Assembly (NCBI GenBank): GCA_003427395.1
Contig: BFEA01000017.1
Location: forward strand, 807,594-836,252
Origin: Chara braunii
Taxonomy: Eukaryota > Streptophyta > Charophyceae > Charales > Characeae
Direction: 5' to 3'
DNA length: 28,659 nt
The translations under genes were made by a program, and so were the position numbers. Shown here piece by piece: positions 9,121 to 19,188 of the stretch (its first letter is position 1; the number at the start of each line of letters is the position of its first letter). The notes beneath the pieces were generated by a model. The model saw only the letters and a program-made list of their open reading frames with translations. It was not told the DNA's origin and did no database searches.

Positions 9121-10961
9121 AAGAGCACCCCAAACCCCAACGATTCTTAAACACAACCCTCCCTCCTCTAAACCTCACCTCCTCCTTCGTCGACTTTCAA
9201 GCAAACCGGCCGCCCTGTGGTCGATTACACCTTCGACCATCTTCAAAGATTGGACGACAAAGATAACCGTACAGCGGCACCATCACCATCGCACGATGAC
9301 GTACCACTAATATCGTCCCCCCCTTCAATGAAGAAGTGCCCGAGGCATCCTCACCTCCTCTTCCACACCTTCTCCCTCATAGTACTTTTTTTTCCTTAAG
9401 AAGTTAAAAAAACCTAATAGAATAGTCAGTCTATGAGACAAAACCCCGAAACCTCTCCTTCTCCTTTGCTAGCCCTAAGATCCCTCAACCCCCATTACAA
9501 CCCACCCATACCATTCTCAACAGACGGGCAACGAAAATTCACAGACCGTAGCATAGCTCACCTCTCGGCAACCTATGCCATGATACAAGGCAATGAGATC
9601 CTGCGGGCCAGACAACAGTAACCGACCACGATGATTTCGGCTACCACGGCGTTCCCAACCCGATTTCAATGGTTGTGGCGACGATGGTTGCAACCCAACG
9701 TCTATGGCGATGTTGATGACGATGGTGACGACGATCATAATAGCGATGAGAGCTGACTGCCGCTTTGCGAATACTTGCTGAATACACTATGCACACAAAT
9801 CTTCAGTGGCCACGTACATATACTTCTCAACCCCTACTGACAATCCCCTCTCCCCGCTTCAAAGGGTCCTGGTTGCCACCAAATCTACTTAGGAATCACT
9901 CGACATCGCGTACGTTGCCTCATCCACATCTACCATCACTCTCCTGTACACGTTACTAGCATCCGCCATGCTCACATCGCGCATCCCTCGCGCCTGCCAT
10001 CATTCCCAAACCACGGGTCACTCGCACCTATCGTTATTCCCAACCCGTGCGTCACTCACCTCATGCCGCTTCGCTTCCGCAATCGCTCATGCCACTTTGC
10101 CTCCGGAATCACTCTAGTAGGGGCGCATCGCTCCCGGCCGCGCTGCGCCCCCAATCGTCCGCACGATTGGCCGCCTTGTCTGTTTCCTCCCACGAAGTCG
10201 CCCTGGGAAACACATGGAACACGCCAACCACCAAAAACAGCACGCTGATAAGCAGCAGCAGCGGCAGCCTGTGGTGCAGGCCTGCCATGAACGACAGGGG
10301 ACAATGACACTCCGCAGGCACGTCTCTTGTCGCATATGCAGACAACGATGACGCACAGCAGTCCGAAACACTCCAAGGAGAGCACTATCGACCGCAGAGC
10401 GGCTGCCACGGCGACTAAAAAAAATGAATTCCCAACCGTCGCAAAACCCGCTGGAATGCCACAGACTCCCGACTGAAAATGACGACTTGGCCCCCCACCA
10501 TTTGCCACCAACGGTAAATGTCGGAGGTCGTTGGAGGACGTCCACAACATTGAAGGCTGACGATGTTCGTTGCCTGGCCCTTGGACCACGACTGAACCAC
10601 CTTCGGACTCCAAATTTCCTTCTACGCTGCACACCGACACCCCGAGATTCGCGGATCCTCAGGCTCCAAGTGAGCTTGCGAGTTCCGAGGACGATTTGGC
10701 TGGGAAATTCTTGGAGCCCAAGTATTTCTCCTCGGAGTGTTTTCACATTTTGGTTTCAAATTTCATCTCCGAGGACAGGTGTAACGATGACAAAATCCTT
10801 GGAGTCGGGTGCCCAAGGAGTGTCTAATGACGACCTAAGACAAACTCAGAGGGAGGGAACGGATCAGGAAAGGAGTATGGAAATCTTTGTGAACCACAAG
10901 CTCAAAGGGAGGGAATGGATAAGGAAAGGAGTCTCGAAATCTTTGTGAAGCGCCCAGTAGG
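9121..10961. other. Anonymous region, no supported gene
   Basis: The stretch is CT-rich to about 9960 and more GC-rich after 10040. Open frames of up to about 210 codons exist between 10056 and 10948 on both strands, but they overlap one another, lack recognisable motifs and look like chance openings in GC-rich DNA. A ~48-bp direct duplication with period 55 lies at 10846-10893 and 10901-10948. Confidence 0.45.
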
Positions 10962-11678
10962 ATGCTGAACCATCAGTACCTTTCCCCGCTTGAAAACAAT
11001 TCCGCGGCGGGTTATGCAGAAGCCAAGCGGGGTTCGGCAATGCAACGGGGAACAAAGCCAATGGGCCCAAGAAAAAGGGGCAAAATGACTGCTTGTTTTA
11101 TTCCTGGTTCATCCCCGCATGAACAGCAAGGGAAGCTGTCACCCATCTGTGCCTACTGTGGCAGATCCCGATAGCCAGCCCGAGCAACCCTTGAACACTG
11201 CCTGCTGGCGTGTCCTATGGTTCCCCAGCTATGGCAGTGGTGGGACGCGGCCTTCCATTCCCTCACTGGCCACCATATACCCTGGGATCTTGGGCTCCTA
11301 CTATTGGGAGAACAACGACAGCTGCTGACCCACTGGTCCCCCTTTGCAACCAACCTTTTTTCCTACACAAGGCTGCACCTCCTCATGCTCACCTGGAGAG
11401 CCTGATGCTCCTTTGAAAGGAAGGACCACCAATTTGGACTGCAGCAGGCACAACAAGCCATTGTGGAAGACATCGGGGCTACGACCCAGCAAGCCTGGAA
11501 GTCCATGAAGCGACAACACTTCGGAGAGAAAGACCCCCTTGCCAGACAAGCAATCCGCGACTCCTACATGCAAATATGGCAGGACCCGAAAGGATTGTTT
11601 TCGGCCCTGGATGCTGATCTGAACATCGTAACTGTGGAGGTCCACGGAACCCACCTGGCAGAGGAAACCATTTGCTGA
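10962..11678 (+). pseudogene. LINE ORF2 C-terminus with RT zinc-binding domain (broken)
   Basis: A single plus-strand frame of about 239 codons is interrupted by TAG (11172-11174) and TGA (11403-11405). It contains ICAYCG, then LEHCLLACP and LWQWW. This is the Cys-x2-Cys...His-x4-Cys followed by Trp pattern of the zf-RVT region found downstream of the RT in plant LINEs. A tail rich in W/R/Q follows (HLLMLTWRA, then QQAQQAIVEDIGATTQQAW). No RT, endonuclease or ORF1 is recognised upstream, so the copy is 5' truncated or too decayed. The CAACAACAACA tract at 11927-11937 may be the remains of its 3' tail. Similarity is by motif spacing only. Confidence 0.6.
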
Positions 11679-11782
11679 TTTCCAGGTTCCCTATCTCCAA
11701 CCTAACTTTGTCCTCCTCCCAAACCAATTGTCACCCCCTTCCCCCCCGCTGCCCTGCCACCACTGCCACCTCTCTTCATCCA

Positions 11783-11784
<2 letters not shown>

Positions 11785-11826
<42 letters not shown>
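11785..11826. repeat. C42 homopolymer run
   Basis: Forty-two consecutive C lie within a CCT/CCA-rich pyrimidine block (11740-11870) just 3' of the LINE fragment. The complementary G42 could form G-quadruplexes. The exact length is uncertain in any assembly. Confidence 0.9.
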
Positions 11827-11829
<3 letters not shown>

Positions 11830-11941
11830 TCCGCCTCCCCTCCACCACCTCCTCCCGCTCACTTCCTACCAACCACTCAACCGGCTGGCAACAACACGAG
11901 AGACAAATGAAGGTTGGACTCACAAACAACAACAACAGTAA

Positions 11942-12476
11942 TGACACCAATGACTGGAGCAACAGCCGTCGTCTCACCGCCGCATGCCCTGCAATGGGAA
12001 CCATGAACACCGATGCATCTAGGGGAGCAGGGCCCTTACGCCACAAATGAAGTCCAGTGAAGGGATACTGTGATCAGGCAGGCTACGGCATAGGGGTTTG
12101 AGGGCTCAAGGCGCATGGAGTTGTGGCTGCTCCTTTCAAGATGCAGGACTACGTTACACTTCAAAAGCGGCTTCGCATTGGATTGCATTCCACCTCCTGC
12201 TGATCCTCAGGCTACTAGGATTACGAATGTGCTTTATATGTGCCCTGAGAAGGGAAAGGGTTTAAAGGGTTTAAAGGGTTTTAACTTTTAAGGGTTTAAA
12301 GAAACAGACATAGCAATTGCGAATAGGGGGGCTGCTGAATAAGGCAGGGCTAATAGAAAAGGGGTGCTCCAATATGGGATGGGCGATACTGGCAGCTCTA
12401 TGGGAAAACGGAGCCCCATGATGCAACAGAAATGGTCACAGCCCTAGGAAACAATAAACAACGCACTCTGAGTTAT
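11942..12476. other. Intergenic stretch with a telomere-like GGGTTTA cluster
   Basis: No coding or mobile sequence is recognised. At 12258-12301 there are two adjacent copies of GGGTTTAAA and a third a few bases downstream, resembling the plant telomere permutation GGGTTTA with two extra A. This may be a degenerate interstitial telomere-like repeat or a local duplication. Confidence 0.4.
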
Positions 12477-12566
12477 AAGATGTATTAATGGGACATTCTC
12501 TGTGCTAAAAGATGTATCAATGGGACGCTGGACCCGGTTTCCAGCAGGTGACACTCCCCACCAATA
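12477..12566 (+). repeat. Third copy of the ~45-bp dispersed core, preceded by an 18-bp direct repeat
   Basis: 12522-12566 repeats the core seen in the foldback at 98-345, in the orientation of that element's right arm, including GCTGGACCCG.TTTCCAGCAGGTG and CTCCCCACCAA. Immediately upstream AAGATGTAT.AATGGGAC occurs at 12477-12494 and 12509-12526, 32 bp apart. No second arm was found here. Confidence 0.6.
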
Positions 12567-12892
12567 GATCGAGCAGCCCGACAAATAAGCCCTCAATTTG
12601 GACGGTTCTCTTATCACCGCCGGAATAGAGGGCTTACGCAAAGGGCTATTTCCCCAAACAAAAAGAAAAAAAAGAAAAAAAAAAGAGGAAACACTTGCCC
12701 AGACAAAACAACAGCCAACGTATTACGGGCTTTAGTTTTCTCAGATTATTAATCCAGGTACAGGCCCTGAGGTACTCTGGGTACTTCAGTTTGGGTGCAC
12801 GTTTTTTGGGGTTCTTCAACACACGAGACAAGTGCCATCAGTGTCTTCGGATAGTATATATGAAGAGGGCGGACACTCTCATTAGCAGACTG

Positions 12893-13400
12893 AGAGGCTC
12901 GCCACACAGGCTGTCGAATGTCGAAAATTTTCGACAGTTGTCAGAAAATTTTCGACAGTCGGGCGGTCGACAATTTCGCCCCCCTTCGCCACATAGCCTG
13001 TCGAGGGGCGAGGTTGTCGAAAGTTGCCAAGTCGACTCAGCCTTTCGACAGGTGCTGTGTGGCGAAGGCGGTCGCCTGTCGGGAGTTGTTACATGGATGA
13101 ATTTGTGCGTGCGAGTGGACCAGATGTCGACGCTGTTTTCGACAGCCACTGTTGACTACATACGGACAAACAGGCCACGGCTGTCAGGGAGCAGTCCCTG
13201 ACAATGGAAAATCAGAGGCGTTTTTCGAAAGGTGGGCGGGCCACTGTCGAATTTCCGTCACCTGCAGGCTGGAGGAACGGTTGCTGGAGGGCGGCTGTCG
13301 AAAGTGCCATCCTGACACCTGTCGAACGTTTCTTGAGCGGCAATTCTTCGAAAGTCTGTATGGCGATGCAAAATTGTCGAAACCTGTGTGGCGAGCCTCT
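12893..13400. mobile_element. 508-bp inverted-repeat element packed with TGTCGA motifs (MITE-like)
   Basis: Perfect 18-bp terminal inverted repeats AGAGGCTCGCCACACAGG lie at 12893-12910 and, reverse-complemented, at 13383-13400. Inside are about a dozen copies of TGTCGA/TCGACA in both orientations. There is a perfect 18-bp palindrome TGTCGAAAATTTTCGACA (12919-12936). Two internal copies of the longer unit CGCCACA.AGc.TGTCGA sit in opposite orientations near 12985-13003 and 13043-13066. A 9-bp-stem hairpin lies at 13182-13203. No plausible protein is encoded. Repeated motifs next to inverted ends are typical transposase-binding arrays of non-autonomous DNA transposons. The family and target-site duplication are unknown. 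Confidence 0.65.
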
Positions 13401-14235
13401 GAGTAAAGCGTGAGGAGAAGGTCTGTAGCATGTGTCTTTGTCCATGCTTTTGACAGTGTGGTTACACTGCAATATTAAAAAAAAAACAAAAAAAACAAAG
13501 ATAAGGAAAAAAATAAAAAAACGCTGGCAAAGAAAGAAAGCAAAAACAAACGGTTGGGTTGCCTGCTCGATGGTGGCAGGATGAACAAGACAACAGCTGG
13601 ACTCGTTGAAAAAGGCATCTGCGTCGTTTCTGGAGACAGCAGGTCTCCAGGAAAACGAAGCAGTCGCCTTGTTCAACGGCGTTCTGCTCTTCATCTTCGT
13701 TGTTGCAGTGGGCTTTGTGCATCTACGCCCGTTTTGAGGGCAGGTACAGGCCCACAGAAAGAAGAGGAGAGCCTGCCCTGCCTTGTTGGCAGGGCTAACC
13801 AAGAAAACAAAACAGCACAAGTACTTCACAACTTGAAATGCCATTTTGCCTTGGTTTTTATTTCTTTTGTTTAGGAAGAAGTATCTCGTATGTTATCTCG
13901 TATGTTTCTCATGTGACTCCCCGTGAGAGGCAGGGAGCAATCTATTGCTTGTCAGCCCCCTACTCTTTAGGGCACTCTCACCGAGCCCTTTCAAGAATGA
14001 ATCTGACTGCATTAATCTGTTCTGGGATGGTGCATAAGTGGACAAGGGCTGAATAGCTTGCTTTTAATTTTTTGGTTTATTTTTCCTTTTTTTCCTTCTT
14101 AGAAATAGATTGCTCGTGAGCTGCTTTCATTTGTTTCTTTTTTTGGGAGACGGCCGACGTACCCTGTGGTGCCCCTCTGAGAACGATTGAAGTGTCTGAA
14201 AAACCCCTGGCGTTGTTTGGGCATTAAATATGGTC
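13401..14235. other. Anonymous region with A-rich and T-rich blocks
   Basis: An A-rich block lies at 13476-13540 and T-rich sequence at 13850-13875 and 14060-14150. I found no gene. A weak inverted similarity exists between A-rich 12652-12672 and T-rich 13858-13878, which could mark an older outer pair of ends around the TGTCGA element, but low complexity makes this unconvincing. Confidence 0.35.
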
Positions 14236-14362
14236 AATACGCCCCTACCAGTACCGGTTCCAAATTTCCAGTATGCCCCTACTGTATAGCCGTTGAGTAC
14301 GAGCGGAAAAGAATTCCATATGCCCCTACCAGTACAGTGCATCTTTTCAGCATGCCCCTGTG
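14236..14362. repeat. Short direct repeats around ATGCCCCTACCAGTAC
   Basis: The ATGCCCCT-type motif occurs four times (near 14238, 14271, 14318 and 14351). Two of the copies extend to CCAGTAC. It directly precedes the foldback array and may be its degenerate edge. Confidence 0.55.
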
Positions 14363-14373
14363 GCCGTTGGTGG

Positions 14374-15212
14374 CACTCCAATGGACTCGGATCATCATTG
14401 GAGTGGCAGGATGAGGAGTGCGATAAGGAAGTGGAAGATGTGTGAAAGGGGGAGGAGAAACGGGAGGAGGAAGAGGAGATATGGGAGGAGGAAGATGAGA
14501 TACACCATATGGCCATATCTTCTCATGTCTTAGCAGAGGATGCATGCTGATTTTTCACATTCTCGTTCCCCGATGAGAATGTATAAAATGAGCATGCATC
14601 TTCCACTAGAACATGTGAAGATACGGCTATATTCCCTCCTCCTCCCGCCCCTCCTCCTCCCGCTTGTCGTTTCCCTCCTCATCGCTCTCCTCCCATCGGA
14701 GTGGCAGGAGGAGCATGGTGAGGGGGGGAAGCGCGAGCGGGGGAGAGATTTTAGGAGGAACGGGAGGAGGTCCTAGAGGATATATGGCCATAGAACCCAT
14801 GTCCTAGCAGAAGATTCATGCTCGTTTTGCACATTCTAAAATGACCACGAATCTTCCTGTAGAACATGGGAAGATATGGCCATATCCCCCGCCTCTCATT
14901 CCTTCTCCTCCTCCCGCTCGTCTTTCCCCTCCTCATCGCTCTCCTCCCGTCCAGGTGGCAGGAGAAGGAGCCCGATGAGGGGAGGGAAGACGAGTGGGAG
15001 TAGGAACAGGAGGAGGGGGAGGAATGAGAGGAGGGAAGACGAGTGGGAGGAGTAGGAATGGGAGGAGGGAGGAGTAGGAACGGGAGGAGGAGTGGCAGGA
15101 GGAAGAGTGCCATGACGGGAAGACGAGCCAGAGGAGGGGGAGGAACGGGAGGAGGAGGAGATATGGTCGTATCTTCCAATGTTCTAGCGGAAGATTCATT
15201 CCCATTTTGCAC
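14374..15212. repeat. Modular foldback array: hairpins joined by polypurine/polypyrimidine arms
   Basis: Two modules alternate. One is a hairpin core with arms of the type CCATATCTTC.CATGT.CTAG..GAAGATGCATGC, seen as inverted pairs at 14513-14629 and 14782-14886 and as a half-copy at 15157-15212. The other is a polypyrimidine stretch, a GGAGTGGCAGGAGG-like pivot (near 14399, 14698, 14955 and 15090) and a polypurine stretch. The first pivot forms a perfect 10-bp stem, CACTCCAATG (14374-14383) with CATTGGAGTG (14396-14405). Transcription of either strand would yield extensively folded RNA. No coding capacity is apparent. Confidence 0.7.
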
Positions 15213-15290
15213 ACACACACACACAAGCAAGCATACCCCCTTTATGCGTGCGGGAACACACACACACACACGCACACACACCCACACCCA

Positions 15291-15328
<38 letters not shown>

Positions 15329-15344
15329 CACACACACACACACA
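15210..15344. repeat. (CA)n microsatellite
   Basis: CA repeats lie at 15210-15225 and 15255-15344, with CG and CC interruptions. The tract starts where the third hairpin core has TTTGCACA, so it probably grew from that sequence. Confidence 0.9.
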
Positions 15345-16378
15345 TATACAAGATCCCTAGCCTGTGATGTGCGGCCTTCCGTACTTTGAACGCCGATCAG
15401 AGTTATTGGTGGCGTGGCGGAGGATTTTTGGCCGTGGGGGTTGAGTCATGCGGACGAAACGGGGGACTCTCGCTTCAGGCCGAGGTGCCGGGATGGGGGT
15501 TTGAGCTGTCGCCGAAGGCGGGTAACGGGAGGACGGGGCCCTACGATCCGACCGCCATCGCTTCTAGAAAAGAGAACAGAACGCGAGAAAAAGTGAAAGG
15601 AGCGACGAAGCCGTCGGGAACGGAGGTTCGTTCCCCGAGGCGCCTGGGTCGCACGGCCCTTTTGCTAGTTGATGCCCCGGAGGCGGGGTCAGGCTTCATT
15701 GTCGGACTCGTCGAGTCCGTGCGATCGACACATTCGACACGACACGGGTTCGTCCGCGGCCAGGCAGGGTGATGGGACCCACGTTGCGGGAGAGTTCGGG
15801 GAATCGAGTGGTCCCCTCGTGCCCCAAGACCAACCGTCGCCCGAGCACGAGTCTCCCAGGCGACACCAGTGACAATTAAACCGCGGTTGCCAGGTGGTGT
15901 ACACGGTAGACCAGAGCAGCATCGTAAGGTCGGTGTATGGCAAGATTAAGGGCGGGAAGGCAAATCGCTCAATCAGCACGAACCCACTCCCGCCTATGTG
16001 GCACGCCTGGGTCGGGTTATAAAGATGGATTGGCTCGGCGCGCCGCAGCAGGCTCCGCACATCCGCATCGCAGTATACTCCATCGTCATCTGCGATCAGG
16101 AAAGGCGGAAGCGTGCTGCGACGTTCGGGGACAACGTTCGAGCTCGGGCCACGACCCTCGCTTCCGTCCGTCGGGATGAAACGTGACTCCATGAAAAGAT
16201 CAACGAATACCGCTGAAGACGAATGCGCCCAACTCTCTTTCTCCGTCTCTTCCTTACAGCATCAACCGGAACACAGTGTCGGGCAACCGGGAAGGATATA
16301 GAGAGGTCGGCCTCCTTGCGAAAACACGGGTGACCGATCTCTTCGGAAGTATCCACCTCTTGGGGTCCCGACCAACGC

Positions 16379-16380
<2 letters not shown>

Positions 16381-16414
<34 letters not shown>

Positions 16415-16415
16415 N

Positions 16416-16498
<83 letters not shown>
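16381..16498. repeat. (GA)n microsatellite with one ambiguous base
   Basis: An almost pure GA repeat of 118 bp inside LTR copy 1. Position 16415 is N, indicating an unresolved assembly or read problem. Confidence 0.95.
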
Positions 16499-16499
<1 letters not shown>

Positions 16500-17074
16500 G
16501 GCGAAAGGAGCTAGGCGCGTATCACACCCACGCTCGCGCGATTGATCAGAATGGAAGGGAGACGGAAGGGACCGATGCCTTCATGCTCTTACGCAAGCAA
16601 TCGACACGCAATACCTCCACTCATCAGGCACAGAGGCGCATACACACACACATACCCAGAGAGCCTGCAATGAAACCTTCAACATCCATAGATTGTCCTA
16701 CCCAACATGCATAACAGACTACCCAACCCTTGGAGTCATGCACACATCACATGGGGACAAAGCAGCAATGGAGAAAAAGCTTCGTCTTTAAAAATACAAA
16801 ATTCTCACGACCGGCCACTCCGGGCCCAGTCCGCAACCAATCCACCAAGACCACCGACAACCATAGCCACAAGGCCCTGCCGCTGTCGGCATTTGATCTC
16901 CACCACCGCTCAGTCCCTCCGACTGCCTTACCCCAAGTCCACCGCTAACTCCGGCACTGGCCGTCACTCCGCCCAACACGGGGCATGTCGAGCCTTTCCG
17001 ACGTCGCGGGCTTCGCGCATAGCTTGCGCAGCTTACAGCCGAGATCAAAGAGGGTGAGAGGAAGGGTTTGCGAG

Positions 17075-17082
17075 AATTTATA
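17075..17082 (-). promoter_or_regulatory. TATA box of LTR copy 1
   Basis: TATAAATT on the minus strand is conserved at the matching place in copy 2. It lies about 600 bp from the U3 end of the LTR, which suits a transcription start near 17050 and implies a very long R-U5. Confidence 0.5.
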
Positions 17083-17681
17083 GCGAGGAAGGCAGCGGAG
17101 AGGCTGCGCAAAGCACGGGGTGTAGACGAGCAGGACAGAGGAGGGGCAAAGTTTCCAGAAGAGTCGAGGGAGGCGAGTCGAATGGTCTGCGTGATTGAGG
17201 TGGTCGTCCAAGTGTGGTGCGCTTCCCGCGGCCACCACATTGCCCCGTTCATCCCAATCAGACAGCCAATCATTTGCAGGGTAGGGAGAAGGAGGGATCA
17301 GACTTCGCTTAGAGGGAAGACGAAGAGAGATGCAGGAGGGAGATGCACCGCAAGAAGGAAAGATGGGGGGGGGATGCAGAGCGGGAGAACGGGTTTACGC
17401 GGCGCACAAAAATTTGAAAACAGCCGCACGTGCAAAAAATCAAAATACCTACTCCCGCTAATTCCCAACCGTTTCTTGAATTTCTTGGCGCGGGCGCTAA
17501 CCGGCCACACGAGACCCGAATTAAGTTTTCTACCTTGTCCCTCTTATGAAAGGGAGAAAAAGAAAGAAGGAGAACGAAAAAGGAACCCTGTTTTTCCCAA
17601 TTTTCCAGAGCCCGTAATCCGAGGCCTTACGTGAGATTTTTTCTGAAGGGTACGGGAAACCGTCGAGTACGGGTCCTGGCT

Positions 17682-17967
17682 TATCACAAGCCGGCACCAC
17701 TCCCACAAATACCAACATATACATACCGCAGAGCTAACCAACACTCATAGTAGAACCCACATACACTAACCACGGCGACCAAATACACTATATAAAACCC
17801 AACAAGGGCAAGTGCAATGCCAGCATAGAAGAAACCCCATACATGCAGAAAGGCAATTGAGTTGCCACTTACTTATAGATATAACGCACATATAGATACA
17901 TATACATACACACAGATCTATCTATCTATCTGTCTATCTGTCTATCTATCTATCTATCTATCTATCC

Positions 17968-18025
<58 letters not shown>

Positions 18026-18113
18026 AGGCCTCTGCTGCCCCCTCTCGTAAAACTCTTATTTAACCAATAACATATATGTATATATATATTATATAACTGA
18101 TATCGACACTCAA
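17682..18113. other. Spacer between the two LTR copies
   Basis: 432 bp unrelated to the LTR. It is AT-rich, holds a (TCTA)n microsatellite and contains no gene. It may be the flank of copy 1, or an insertion that split a tandem LTR. Confidence 0.5.
17917..18025. repeat. (TCTA)n microsatellite
   Basis: A TCTA tetranucleotide repeat with a few TCTG and TCCA variants. Confidence 0.95.
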
Positions 18114-18119
18114 GAGGAG

Positions 18120-18212
<93 letters not shown>

Positions 18213-19188
18213 GGCGAAAGGAGGTAGGCGCGTATCACACCCATGCTCGCGCGATTGATCAGAAAGGAAGGGAGACGGAAGGGACCGACGCCTTCATGCT
18301 CTTACACAAGCAATCGACATGCAATACCTCCACTCATCAGGCACAGAGGCGCATACACACACACATACCCAAAGAGCCTTCAATGAAACGTTCACCATCC
18401 ATAGATTGTCCTTTTCGACATGCATAACAGACTGCCCAACCCTTGGAGTCATGCACACATCACACGGGGAAAAAGCAACAATGGAGAAATAACTTCGTCC
18501 TTAAAAATACAAAATTCTCACGACCGGCCACTCCGGGCCCAGTCCCCAACCAATCCGCCAAGACCACCGTCAACCATAGCCACAAGGCCCTGCCGCTGTC
18601 GGCGTCTGATCTCCACCACCGCTCAGTCCCTCCGATTGCCTTACCCCAAGTCGAGCGCTAACTCCGCCACCCGCCGTCACTCCGCCCAACACGGGGCACG
18701 TCGAGCCTTTCCGCCGCCGCGGGCTTCGTGCATAGCTTGCGCAGCTTACAACCGAGATCAAAGAGGGTGAGAGGAAGGGTTTGTGAGAATTTATAGCTTG
18801 GAAGGCGGCGGAGAGGCTGCGCAAAGCACGGGGTGTAGATGAGCAGGACAGAGGAGGGGCAGAGTTTCCAAAAGAGTCGAGGGAGGCGAGTCGAATGGTT
18901 TGCGTGATTGGGGTGGTCGTCCAAGTGGGGTGTGCTTCCCGCGAGCACAAAAAATCAAAATTCTTACTCCCGTTAATTCCCAACCGTTTCTTAAATTTCT
19001 TGGTGTGGCCGCTAACTGGCCACGCGAGACCCGAATTAAGTTTCCTACCTCGTCCCTCTTATGAAAAGCAGAAAAAGAAAGAAGGAGAACGAAAAAGGAA
19101 CCCTGTTTTTCCCAATTTTCCAGAGCCCGTAATCCGAGCCCTTACGTGAGATTTTTCCTGAAGGGTACGGGAAACTGTCGAGTACGGG
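18114..19188 (-). repeat. LTR copy 2, truncated at its (GA)n tract
   Basis: 18209-19188 repeats 16499-17681, with a ~196-bp gap. It starts on the minus strand with TGACCCGTACTCGAC, a plausible TG terminus, directly beside the internal region. Its low-coordinate side stops at a (GA)n tract (about 18119-18211), the same repeat that sits inside copy 1. The U5 half is therefore missing. This is probably the 3' LTR of the element whose genes follow. Confidence 0.7.
18788..18795 (-). promoter_or_regulatory. TATA box of LTR copy 2
   Basis: TATAAATT on the minus strand, in the same context as copy 1 (followed by CTC.CAAACCCTTCCTCTC). Confidence 0.5.

Larger units (their letters stand above)
15373..17681 (-). 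repeat. LTR copy 1, about 2.3 kb
   Basis: 15373-16256 matches 27762-28659, the U5-side end next to the primer site. 16499-17681 matches 18209-19188, the U3-side end. The two halves are joined by a (GA)n tract. Compared with copy 2 it has an extra ~196-bp segment at about 17234-17430. Its high-coordinate end reads AGGACCC on the minus strand, whereas copy 2 begins TGACCC. Copy 1 therefore lacks the TG terminus expected of an LTR. Confidence 0.75.

Noticed and set aside
10056-10948. Overlapping open frames of 174-210 codons on both strands
   Set aside because: They overlap in several frames, have Ser/Arg/Pro-biased composition and no motif. They are typical chance openings in GC-rich DNA.
12695-13201. 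168-codon plus-strand open frame
   Set aside because: Its repeated peptide blocks come directly from the TGTCGA DNA repeats and it starts outside the element, so it is a by-product of the repeat.
12652-13878. Larger 1.2-kb inverted-repeat element around the TGTCGA element
   Set aside because: The only outer similarity is between A-rich and T-rich low-complexity blocks, which would match by chance.
15043-15389. Thr/His-rich open frames across the (CA)n tract
   Set aside because: They are translations of a microsatellite and show no start context or conservation.
15386-15772. Open frames repeated in both LTR copies (also 27873-28160)
   Set aside because: The similarity follows from the LTR repeat itself. 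The frames exist on both strands with indels between copies, so no coding constraint is visible.
16017-16025. TATAAAG on the plus strand in the LTR as promoter
   Set aside because: The element is on the minus strand and this site lies in U5. The conserved minus-strand TATAAATT is the better candidate.
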